Of a stretch of DNA of 64,000 nt, positions 44,990 to 55,200 are shown piece by piece. Position 1 is the stretch's first letter; every line of letters starts with the position of its first letter. Where the stretch lies: NCBI RefSeq assembly GCF_000001735.4, contig NC_003074.8, positions 21,397,261 through 21,461,260 on the forward strand, written 5' to 3'. A program made the translations under genes and the position numbers. The stretch is from Arabidopsis thaliana (lineage: Eukaryota; Streptophyta; Magnoliopsida; Brassicales; Brassicaceae). The notes under the pieces are model-generated. The model ran no database searches, was not told where the DNA came from, and saw only the letters and a program-made list of their open reading frames with translations.

Positions 44990-45314
44990 GAACAGAGATA
45001 TCCATGAGCGCAGGATCCAGCTAATAATGAGTTCTTGCTACTTTAGTCATTGTAATGTGTGCTCCATTGAAGAAATCTCTCTTAGCTCTAAAGTTCTGCA
45101 CCAACTGTTCAACACCAATGAACACCTCCAATGGCAGCAAAAGTCAGCCCGTGGCTTCCCATCATCTTCAACGTTCTGATGAGTCCTGGAAGAGCAACGT
45201 TTCTTTCAATACGAGGGACGTCTTTCCAGTTGCAAAACCAGTCACAGCATCTTTGAATGTCTTCATCATCGCTCCATTTTCCTCTTCCAAGTATCTCATT
45301 TCTGTAGGATCCAT
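44990..45314 (-). pseudogene. OEP16-3/B14.7 (Tim17/22/23 family) pseudogene
   Basis: Minus-strand pieces match the plant OEP16-3 / complex I B14.7 protein. They are MDPTEMRYLEEENGAMMKTF with DAVTGF (from ATG at 45314), then in the next frame WKDVPRIERNVALPGLIRTL with KMMGSHGLTFAAIGGV, then in the third frame FIGVEQLVQNFRAKRDFFNGA and an AGS-like remnant. The intact family joins GF to WKDVPR through a Gly-rich stretch (GAGTIYGTILAT-like) that is deleted here, and there are at least two frame changes plus a lost C-terminus. It lies between the TBCC and G-patch genes and does not look expressed as protein. Confidence 0.9.
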
Positions 45315-45423
45315 GATAATTTCTTCAACCGATAAAGCTTAGTCCTTTTTATGTCAAACGTGATCTAACAAAGAAAATTGGCAGCAACGACATAGTGGAG
45401 AACACAGCCAAATACTATTATTA

Positions 45424-45446
45424 TTGGGCCTAATTAAAGCCCATTA
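45424..45446 (+). promoter_or_regulatory. Paired site II boxes in the G-patch gene promoter
   Basis: TTGGGCCTAATTAAAGCCCA carries TGGGCC and AGCCCA in inverted arrangement about 70-85 bases before the start codon. These are TCP-type site II boxes typical of plant genes for RNA processing and translation. Confidence 0.6.
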
Positions 45447-45510
45447 ATGATTCTCTTTTTTTTTTTGTTGTTCTCCCTTCCTCTCAGCGCGAACGCAAGC
45501 TCCGTCGGCA

Positions 45511-46708
45511 ATGGCAGAATCGACGAGAAATCTGACTGGGCTTGGAGGAGAAGCAGCGAAAGAAGAAGATGATGAGTACATGGGAGACCTTTCTCAGTTT
45601 ATTCCTCAGGAACTTAGCCAGACCTCCAAAAGAAAGGTATCTTCAGGCCAAAATTTTCATCTTCTTATGTCCACAATTGTCAAGCTCCTGAATCCAAATT
45701 TGTCCAACTGATTTTGAATAATCTCCAACAAATTTCGTTTAGTTTGATAGCTGAATGAGATTTTGGGATTATATTTAAATTCGTATATAAATGCTTTTGC
45801 AGGAATCTGAGAAGAAAACTGTAATCGTAGAACCATCACGGAAGAAGTTAAAAAATCTCAATTGGCACGAGAGACGAAGATTGGAGAAAGAGAGGAAACA
45901 GATAGAAGAAGATGAGCAGACATTGGCTCGTATAGTAGACACTCCAATAGGAGAGTCTAACATAGGGTTTAAGCTATTGAAGCAAATGGGTTACAAGCCA
46001 GGTTCTGCTCTTGGTAAACAAGGCTCTGGTAGAGCTGAGCCAGTGACTATGGATATTCGAAGATCGAGAGCCGGTGTGGGAAGAGAGGATCCACATAAGG
46101 AGAAGAAGAAAAAGGAGGAGATTGAGGCTGAGAATGAGAAGAGAAAAGTGGATGAGATGTTGGAGGATTTTGGGTCTAGACAGAAGTCTCAATGGCGTAA
46201 GAAAAGAGTTTTGATTAACTTTAGGAAGGCTAAGGCTGCTCTTGATCAACTTGAGAATGTAGAAGTTGTTCCGGAGAAGAAAAATGAGGAAGATGAAGAT
46301 GGTAAGCCTGATGAAGAAGAGGAAGAAGAGGAGGAGATCACTGAAGAGGTATGTTCTCCTAGGAAACAAGAGTTGGAACTTTTGGTGTCTTTCATCTTTA
46401 TGAGTAATGGGACCAATTGATTAGAGTTTGAGACACTGTTCTTTAGGTTGACAAGTTTAGTTTTACTGGTTGCAGGATTTGCAAGAAATATTAATGAAAC
46501 TGAGAGCTGAACATTGGTATTGCCTTTTCTGCGGGTTCCAGGTAACTGAATGCTTTGAAATCTTCTTTTATCGATGTTTTTTCTGAATCTTGAATGTTGA
46601 GTTTGTGTAAGTATACACTAATATGAAATTTCACGATATGTGAATCAGTATGAAACGACTGAAGCTCTTCTATCCAACTGTCCTGGCGTAAATGAGGATG
46701 ATCACTAG
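45511..46708 (+). CDS. D111/G-patch domain protein (GPATCH11-like)
   Basis: Four exons (45511-45636, 45803-46348, 46476-46541, 46649-46708) give 265 residues. The G-patch (NIGFKLLKQMGYKPGSALGKQGSGRAEPVTMDIRRSRAGVG, about residues 92-135) recruits DEAH-box helicases. It is flanked by Lys/Glu-rich helices and a long acidic run (EEEEEEEEITEE). The C-terminal part with YCLFCGFQYETTEALLSNCPGVNEDDH is the DUF4187 motif of GPATCH11/CENP-Y proteins. A nuclear role in pre-mRNA or rRNA processing is likely, judged from the domain only. Start codon is the first ATG after the site II boxes. By memory this is At3g57910. Confidence 0.93.
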
Positions 46709-47189
46709 ATAAGCCACACTAGTATGGAAGCACACAAACACAATCCATGTCTGCAGAAGCTTCAGGTTGAAAATTTCCTGATGTGGCTGAAGAGGAAGCA
46801 AGATACAGAAGGAAGACTGTGTTTGCAGTTGAGGTACACACTTAGAATCTTAAGGACTTGCTAATTCTCATGCTTTTAAATAGATAGTAGGATGATAAAA
46901 GCATGTGGAACTCTGATTTGATAAGACAATATATTGATGATAATGTTGATGTTTCAATTTGATCTCCAAGTATGTAACCTGAGTTTCTGTTGGATGCAAA
47001 TCGTAAACTATCGTAGAGATCATCAATAAAACCAAAGTTCTTAAAAAGATAAAAAGCCATGAAAAAAACATCCAAACGGAAAGGCATTATCGGGCATCAT
47101 TGCCTGGTTTTAAAGTAGCACACAAGAGATAGTTGATAAGATTTTAGTAACAAACTGATGAAGATCTTAAAAGGTGAAAGAGATTAGAC

Positions 47190-48592
47190 TCAAAGAGACC
47201 AATTGAAATGTTGAGGAGAGGAGTCATAAGCTCTTGTGTTCTCGGGTTCCATGTATTGCTTCAGAACCTGCTGATGAAGATACAGCTCAAATCCACCCAT
47301 TGTGGTGCCATTGCTTATCTGGAAATCTGCTGGCTCCGAGATTTGACTCACAGGAGACATATAATGTGAATTGCTCTTTTCGCCCGCGATGACTTCCCAA
47401 GTTTGGCTGAGGTACTGCTGATGTGTTGAGATGGGCGGCTGATGGGTTGAAATGGGCGGTGGCTGAGCCATTGTAACCTTATCGGAGAATGAGATCATCG
47501 AGTCGAAACCAGAAGATGGTCGCCATGTATTTGTTGGTGTCTGAAGTTGCTGCTGATGAATTGGGTATGAGTTTGACAGAAGAGAGAGAGCACAGCTTGA
47601 ATCTGTGCTATTGTTGTTTATCATCTCTGGACATGTAGTAAAGCTTGAGCTTCCATGTGATAAAACATTCATGTGTGGATGGGTTTCCCTAACTGGATTA
47701 ATCTGCCACGGTCCAGGCCGCTGCATCACTGATCTTGCGGTTGACCACGCAGTAGGATCTCCCAAAACGCTTTTAATCATTGCAGCATTGGGGTTTCCTG
47801 ACACACAGGAAATTCAATAACTTGTTTTTGAGACTCATTGAGCTGAAAAGGGCTGTGTATATTGGGATCTAACCGTAAAGAGATGGAGCGATTCGAGAGT
47901 AATGAGAAGTGAAAAGAGCCGTTGTGGGTTGTGGTTTTCTTCGTCGTTCGTTATGACAAGCGAGTCTTCTGCGACAACTTCTTTTCTCCAAGTCAAACTC
48001 AGAAAGCTGGTGAAACCTGATTTGATATAAAGAAAAGAAAGCTTCAAAGAAAAGCAACCTAAATAATGCATAAGACAAGAGACAAGACCACATAATAACT
48101 AGCTGTAAAGTTTAAGTTTTGATAAGACTCTTCAATGACGTTAAGAGCCAAAACTCAAAAAGCTCAAAAGGAACATAAAACCTGAAAAAAGCGTAAAGCT
48201 ATGGTTCCCTTAGAACTATTCCGATCACCGGAAATGGCAAAATGAGTAAATAAAAGGAAGAAGAAAAAAGGGGGAAACCTGCTACATTGTTGACAAAACC
48301 TTTGATGAAGACCAGAGACAATGACTTTAGATGATTTAGAGTGAATGCAACAAACTTTGTGTCTCGAGTAATAAGCTTTAACATTGCTTAGATCCATTCT
48401 ACAACCTTCCACTTGGCACCTCGCCGTGGTAGACGACTTACGAACGGTATTGACCCGGTTCTTGCTTCTGGATCCGGATCCATCCTCGAAGTAGATCTTC
48501 TGACCAAACCTGAGTCCACCACTGAGTGAAGAAGACTCGGTGGAAGAAGAACCACCTGACTCGGCCTGACCCGAACACATTAACAACTCCAT
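47190..48592 (-). CDS. SPL15: SBP-box transcription factor SPL15
   Basis: Three exons (48592-48279, 48016-47874, 47797-47190) give 354 residues, the length of SPL15 (by memory At3g57920; duplicate of SPL9). The SBP domain (about residues 58-133) runs [23 protein letters not shown]...[44 protein letters not shown]. It shows both zinc-binding Cys/His clusters and the bipartite nuclear signal, and it is interrupted by intron 1 at the position typical of the family. It binds GTAC-core sites and promotes the vegetative-to-reproductive phase change. A miR156 site lies in exon 3. C-terminal residues are Ser/Gln-rich (activation region). The leader has long GA tracts. Confidence 0.97.
47574..47593 (-). 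promoter_or_regulatory. miR156 target site in SPL15
   Basis: The plus strand reads TGACAGAAGAGAGAGAGCAC, so the SPL15 mRNA carries the standard 20-base SPL target, coding ALSLLS. It differs from perfect pairing with miR156 at a single central position near nucleotide 14 of the miRNA, as in other SPL genes. miR156 represses SPL15 in juvenile plants. Confidence 0.97.
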
Positions 48593-49989
48593 TATGGTTT
48601 TGGCTTCCTCTTACTCAGACAGAGAAAGAGATGCTTCTGCTCATCACTCTCTTTCTTTCTAAGTACTGAACTCTGGAAATAGTAAGGACGGAGGAGAATA
48701 GAGGAAAGAAAATGTGGTTTTGCAGATTTTAGATGTTGCTATCTTTTAAAGAATCAGAGAGAAGAGAAGAGAGAGAAAGAAAGAAAGAGAAGCTGACAAA
48801 AGAAGAGACACTCAAGAGTGATTGACACTAGTCCACGACAGCTACGTGTTTTTAGCGTTTGCGTTTTGGGATGTTGGTGCGTTTTGGTGGTTTTTGTAAC
48901 ATCTGAACAAATAAACACAAAAGGGAGGATAAGGATATTTTTCTTCTTTAACGTACAAAATGATATCCTTAAACGAGACCAGACCAGATCAGGGAACATA
49001 ACTCCCATGTAAAAATCTACAGCTAATTTATTCTAATTATTGTATACTAGTTTTATACTACTAAAATAGTCTAATGATGATAAAATCACAAAACTATTGA
49101 TCTTTATTGTAGTTTGTAAAAATATGAATAGATCACAGACCTATAAATGGATGGCTATTTAACTACTTCTAAATACTATTTCTAATTAAAGAGAAACAAC
49201 AACTTTATTGCTCATTTTTAAAATTCTAAAGTAGAAAGAATTGAGGATTATGGGCAGATAGACCAGAGTGTTGGAACTCAACTAAGGATGTGACTCTTCA
49301 AAGGAACTAGAAGGTTATTGAACACTTTTTGAGTTTAGTTCTATTTTTTTTTCTTTCTAAAAATACTTTAGTGATTCTTTTTCTTTTAAGCAATGAGATT
49401 TGTTCTTCTTCTTCTCACCATATCCTATGCAAAATCTTTCTTGATAATTGAACAAATATTTATGCAAAAAGAGAGTATGGGAAGTTCGATTTTCACGGTC
49501 ATGTATCCATCAGAAATTGTGTACTTGAATTTTCTTAGGGTTGTGTGTATCAGTTTGATATTATTCCTTTTACTTTTTGCTTTAAGTTCCTTTGTTTTGA
49601 TTTCCAAAATTCTACAAAAATACAACCTGAAAAAAGGCCTAAAGCCCCCCCCCCCCACTAATCTGGCTTGACTATCACAAATCTTCTTGATATTTCTTCC
49701 TACAATGAACCTTTTCTTTTTCGCTTTTCACAACTTATGACTGTTTCATTTTTGCATAGCCGTCAAAGAGCATTTTTAGGCTCCACTTTGTTCAAAAGAA
49801 AGAGTGAGTTTCAGAACGCCATGGAAACTAGGAGGGAAGAGCAATATCCGAAAAATCGAAGTTTTGATTCCATGTAATGAAACCAGAACGCACCCGCATC
49901 AAACTCGGGTTTATAACAGCAAAAGTATCTAACAAAAACAACAAAAAAAATACCAAAAAGGCGGTTTCAAAAGCGTTAAGAACCTCTTT
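48593..49989. other. SPL15 promoter and 3' flank of the next gene
   Basis: Contains GA-rich tracts in the SPL15 leader (about 48750-48795) and a run of 12 C on the plus strand (49645-49656). Short open frames (for example 49393-49671) have hydrophobic N-termini but no similarity I recognise. Right of about 49880 is likely 3' UTR of the gene at 49990. Confidence 0.45.
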
Positions 49990-50415
49990 TCAAACCCCAT
50001 TACATTCAACAACAGCTTCAGCAGCTCGTCTTGGTTTGTTCTTCCTTCTGCTCCCATTCTGCCTAAACCCAATAGACGACGATGATTTCATAGAATCTTC
50101 TGTGCTTGATTTTGACCCTACCCCATTCTCTTCTTCAGTTATGTTGCTCTCTTTAGACTCCACTGGTTTCTTCCTCTTCCTCCCATTCTCTGTCACATTT
50201 TCTTTACTTGTTACTGAACCATTTGTATCATCATCCTTGTCTTCTTCCTCATCTGTCTTCTTCACTAGCTCTTCTTCTTCTTCTTCTTCATCTTTCACCG
50301 GCTTCTGTGGCCTCCCTCTTTTCCTAAAAGCTGGAATCTTTTCTTCCTCGCCGCTCCCTCGATCTTCTCTAGCAGTAGCATTCTGCCTCTTGCCTTTTCC
50401 TCTACCTCTTCTCAT
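49990..50415 (-). CDS. Small Lys/Glu-rich protein with AT-hook-like motif
   Basis: One coding exon for 141 residues starting MRRGRGKGKRQNATA. It holds an AT-hook-like core (FRKRGRPQKP, about residues 29-38), a run of glutamates (DEEEEEEELVKKTDEEED) and a basic C-terminal part (GSRRKNKPRRAAEAVV). No enzymatic domain is visible. Nuclear, DNA-binding or chromatin-associated function is a guess from the RGRP core and composition. By memory At3g57930/At2g42190 are the duplicate pair, labelled 'gacO-like' or unknown. I chose the ATG at 50415 since the open frame upstream has only a TTG and crosses a leader-intron acceptor near 50468. Confidence 0.8.
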   Translation of the reverse strand: MRRGRGKGKRQNATAREDRGSGEEEKIPAFRKRGRPQKPVKDEEEEEEELVKKTDEEEDKDDDTNGSVTSKENVTENGRKRKKPVESKESNITEEENGVGSKSSTEDSMKSSSSIGFRQNGSRRKNKPRRAAEAVVECNGV

Positions 50416-51612
50416 AACTCTATTCAAACCAAAAACCAAAAACCTCAAGCAACTAGACAAGAAACCTGCAAGTTGAAAAGGTTGCTTTTTAATTACCAGT
50501 AGTAACTCATACCTCACAACAACACAATGAAGGCGAACTAAACTCAAACACTATAGAAATTTGTTGAAGAATGCAGACTAAAAAGTGTGAAAAGCAATGT
50601 CATTTTTTTCGATATGCACAAAAGTAGAGGATCATTCAAACTGGCAGACACTCCATAGAGGAGGAACTATTCATTGAAGAATCAACACAAGCGCAATCAT
50701 AAACACGAAAGCAAGATTCCATTTTTTTCATGCATTAGAAGCAGTGCATTGAACAAGTTATTTAACAACATCCAAATACAAATTCTTTCCAAAAAGATCT
50801 GAACAAAGGAAACATATATAAGCAACACTTGAGTCACGAGACATTAAACAATTTCATCTCTTAAAAACCTATCCTTTAGAGCTCAATAGAAACCAAGAAC
50901 TAAGCTACAAGCAAGTTCAATCAATTATCTTCCACGAAAACTAATTGCATGAACAGTCTAAACAAGAAAACAAGCCCTAGTTTCCTTACAATCTCTTCAA
51001 AACAGAGAGACAGAGACTCACCTGTGAACCCATTGGTCAGACTGAGACAAAAACCCCAAAAAACCTATAAAGGGTTTCTCTTTTTACTAATTTATAGTTG
51101 GGTTCTCAATCGATCTAACTCACGAGTTTCTACAGCTAAAACCCAGATCAGAGGAAAGACTAAGAGTCTAAAGAAAACTGACCAAACCAAACGGAGGAAT
51201 CAAATCGAATAAAAATCCAAAGGATAAGACTCAAGTTAAAAGAAAGAGATCTAAGAGAAGAAGGAAGGAAGAAAACGAAGAGAAAGAGCAACAGCTAGAG
51301 TACTAGTGTTGGTTGAAAAAGATTAAAGTTGATTGCTTTCAAAAGGCTTCTCTTTTCTTTGTTCTAGCTTCTGTCTCTGAGTGAAACTTAAAAGAAAAAC
51401 GTAAGAATGACGCTTTTTCTTCTCACTACCATCACTGAGACTGACTAAAATGGATCTTAAGCCCGTTGAAGATGGATACGGATTTCACCCACGCGCCCCC
51501 TTTTTGGCGCGTGCTTTCACATTCTACTCGTTTTCGAACTCGTTGGGTTCGGTTGGATAAGAGACGACAGCTAATAGCCGCGTTTCATCCAAACATTTCA
51601 AAACACTTTCCA

Positions 51613-51937
51613 CGGGCTTCTTCTTTTCCTTTAACGTTTGGGCTTTGGCCCATTAGAGTTCACTTTATTTGTTATCTCTCTATTCTCTCTATCTATATAC
51701 TAATAATATTCTATATGTCAAAATCATCACATTTTGTAATTCAGCTTCATCAGCTATATAAATTGAAGTTACATCGCTTCAAAATTGTTTTCAAAAACAT
51801 TCAACAAAGGATTTTGTCACCAGACTCACCACTAACAACTACAAAAAAAACTAAAAGAGAGAGACACATATGATTCTTCCCGGGCTTCTTCTTTTACTGG
51901 GCCTTTTATGCTTATGCCCATTAGAGTTCACTTTATT
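51613..51937 (+). repeat. 57-bp direct repeat carrying TGGGCC/GCCCA boxes
   Basis: 51613-51669 and 51881-51937 both begin CGGGCTTCTTCTTTT and both end GCCCATTAGAGTTCACTTTATT. Their middles differ (CCTTTAACGTTTGGGCTTTG versus ACTGGGCCTTTTATGCTTAT), but both contain site II-like words. The copies are the same length, 268 bases apart, in the region upstream of the NAT10-like gene. Confidence 0.9.
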
Positions 51938-52063
51938 GAACCCGATTTTATATGAATAGTGGCATTAAACCATTTCGGTCTAGTACTCGGTTATGAATGA
52001 TTCATTCATTGAGTAAGAAGGACAAAAAGGTCAAAGCAGAAAAATCATAATTTCTTCGGTCCT

Positions 52064-52092
52064 AAACCCTACTCAACAATTTAGAAACCCTA
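52064..52092 (+). promoter_or_regulatory. Two telo-boxes (AAACCCTA)
   Basis: AAACCCTA occurs at 52064-52071 and 52085-52092, about 210-235 bases before the start codon. Telo-boxes combined with site II elements are a known mark of Arabidopsis genes for ribosomal proteins and ribosome biogenesis, which suits the rRNA acetyltransferase downstream. Confidence 0.75.
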
Positions 52093-52299
52093 AGTTCTGT
52101 TCCGGTGGTCCTTGTTATTTTTTTTTATTTTGGTGTTGTTCTTAAAATTCAGTTCCAAACGGAAATTGATTTCTTCGTCAGTTGCGTTTTTTACCAACAC
52201 TCGAAAGCAGAACCCATATTTTGTTATTGAATTTGGGTTTTTTTTTGTCTGTGTTAAGAAGATTAAGTAGGAGGAAGAAGAAGAGCTAGTTTTGCGAGA

Positions 52300-55200
52300 A
52301 TGAGGAAGAAGGTTGATGAACGTATCAGGACTCTGATTGAAAACGGTGTCAAATTGAGACACCGTTCCATGTTTGTAATCATTGGTGACAAGTCTCGTGA
52401 CCAGGTTCTCGAAAGTTTTCTACTTGGACACTTATCTCCCTGAGAGAATGTTTTGTTGGATACTAAATCTTCAACCTTTTTTTTTTCTCTAACAGATAGT
52501 GAACCTCCATCATATGTTGTCAAAGGCAGTTATTAAATGTAATCCGAGTGTGTTGTGGTGCTACAAGGATAAACTTGACATTAGCAGGTTCTGTTCTTAA
52601 TCCCAAATTCTCAAGGCTTTAGATGATTCTCTTTTAGCTCATTTTATGCTTGTGATATATATATTGAGAATTTAGCTGGGCACAAGTGTAGAATGGAATG
52701 TGAAATTTCTGATTGTCCTTTGAATAAAGAAGATAGCTTTTTTCAGTAATGGTGAGAGTCTGTATCGTTTGTTTGCAGTCATAAGCAAAAGCGTTCGAAG
52801 CAGCTGAAGAGATTGAGGGAGAGAGGACAGTTAGATCCAGAGAAACTTGACGCTTTCTCGCGTTTGCTTGATGTTGGAAGAGTCACTCATTGCTTGTACA
52901 AAGATTCTGAACGAATTCTTGGAAATACTTTTGGCATGTGCATCTTACAGGTACTTTTCTTCTTATTTATATTCATTTAGGATGACTGCCTTATGTCCCT
53001 GTTTCGTTTTGTGAGTAATTGTTACTATTTCTTCTTGATAAATTCAGGATTTTGAAGCTTTAACTCCAAATCTACTAGCAAGAACAATAGAGACTGTGGA
53101 AGGTGGTGGTTTGGTTGTATTGATATTGCGATCACTTACATCGCTTACTAGTCTATGCACTATGGTTATGGTATGAACCACAGTTTAATTTCTTATTTTT
53201 TGAGTAAGTGGGAGAAAAGCATTATCTAAGTAATGTGACATGACTTTTTTTTATTAGGATGTCCATGACAGATTCCGAACTGAATCGCATTCTGAGGCTG
53301 CCGGCCGTTTCAATGAACGTTTTCTGCTTTCACTTGCATCTTGCAAAGCATGTGTTGTCATGGATGATGAGTTGAATATTTTGCCGCTTTCCTCGCATAT
53401 CAGATCTATTACTCAAGTTCCAACAGAAAAGGTAATTCTTGTAGCAAATTGAGAGAATGTTATCCAAAGTTCCAGGTAGAATTGATAACTTTACAATGTT
53501 ATGTGCTACTAAAGGATTCCGAGGGGCTCTCTGAGGCAGAGCGGGATCTGAAGAGTTTGAAAGAAGACCTAAGTGATGATTTTCCTGTTGGTCCGTTAAT
53601 CAAGAAATGTTGTACATTGGATCAGGTTCAAAGCTATCAATTTTATGTCTTGCTAATGTTCTTTCTTGTTGCATGGTTGATATTAAATTGTAGGAGATTC
53701 TGCGTTTTCATTTTGTAGGGTAAAGCTGTAGTAACATTTTTCGATGCAATTTTGGATAAGGCTCTCCGCAGCATAGTTGCTTTGATTGCAAGTCGAGGAC
53801 GTGGAAAATCTGCTGCACTTGGTTTAGCTGTTGCCGGGGCTGTTGCTGCTGGGTAGATTTCTTGAATTAATTTTACTATATGTTCTTCTACTCATCAGTA
53901 TTAATTTTTCTGGATGTTTGTGAGAATTATTGATGTGTGATTTACTTGCTCTTAGGTACTCAAATATTTACATAACTGCACCAAGCCCGGATAACTTGAA
54001 GACATTCTTTGAGTTTGTTTGCAAAGGCTTTGATGCACTTGAATATAAGGTAATGCAAAGTTCTTTTCCTACAGATTATTTTTATATTGTATTTGTTCTA
54101 TTTCATTGAGAAGAACCTGCAAGGTGAGAGACATATGCATAGTTATTGAGATAATTATTGAATAGACCTACACTATCTCAAGGATAGAAGAAATCATTAA
54201 ACCATTTTGCGATGTGGTCATATATGGTTCTAAATTACGTTCCATTATTATTTTTATAGGAGCACCTTGATTATGATGTTGTGAAAAGTGCAAATCCTGA
54301 CTTCAAAAAAGCTGTTGTACGGATAAATATCTTCAAGCAGCATAGACAAACTATCCAGGTTTGTTAATCCCTCAATTAATTCATGATCTTCAAGCTGTGA
54401 TTTGAGTCCCTTTCCGACGTGTTCCATGCTCTTGATATTTTTTATGCAGTATATACAACCACACGAACATGAGAAGCTTTCACAAGTAGAGCTGTTGGTT
54501 ATTGATGAAGCAGCAGCTATTCCTTTACCAGTTGTGAAGTCTTTGCTTGGTCCTTATCTAGTTTTCCTATCCTCAACTGTCAGTGGGTATGTGAAACTGG
54601 ATCTGATGCTATTAAAAAGTCATATGCATGTTCTGGTTTTAATTCAGGGATAATCATGCTACTGTATGTTACCCATTTTTTTGTTTTTATGTTTAAAGCT
54701 ATGAAGGCACTGGGAGATCTTTGTCCCTGAAACTCCTCCAACAATTAGATGAGCAAAGTCGGGCTCCTGCTACTGGTCTTGAAGGCTCTGGTATGTAACT
54801 GCTGCACCTTGCTTTCATTCTTGGCTATGAAAATGATTAGGGACATTTTTTAGAGACCGCTCTATCATCCTTCAGAGGATAGACTCGTTTTTCTTAGAAT
54901 CATCGCTCAGATACCCCTATTTATTGTTTAGAGCTTCGTTTTCATTTTTTCCCTTAAAGAGGCTTACAAAGATTAATCTAAATTCCATGCAAAGTAGCCC
55001 GCTTTACTAGTGTCTGATGAATTCTTCATATGTAGCAACGCTAATTATATTCGCAGGACCTGCATTTTGTGGCAGTTCTAGTTAATGTGATTCATTCCCC
55101 TGATTCTCTCAAGTTTCTTCGGACAGGTTGTCTTTTCAAGAAGATAGAACTTACTGAGTCTATTAGATACGGTTCTGGAGATCCAATAGAATCCTGGCTT

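Larger units (their letters stand above)
50416..52299. promoter_or_regulatory. Shared upstream region of two divergent genes
   Basis: The gene at 49990 (minus) and the NAT10-like gene (plus) are divergent. Spliced-leader sequence of the left gene extends to about 51300. The interval holds the site II duplication and telo-boxes listed separately, and no other coding region. The leader of the right gene ends at 52299 in a purine-rich stretch (GGAGGAAGAAGAAGAG). Confidence 0.5.

Noticed and set aside
46842-47087. Minus-strand open frames just right of the G-patch gene
   Set aside because: AT-rich 3' flank, frames with no similarity and no start context.
49393-49671. 92-codon frame with a signal-like start and a C-terminal KPPPPTN
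   Set aside because: The Pro run comes from the 12-C homopolymer, and the rest is AT-rich with no match to a known secreted peptide family.
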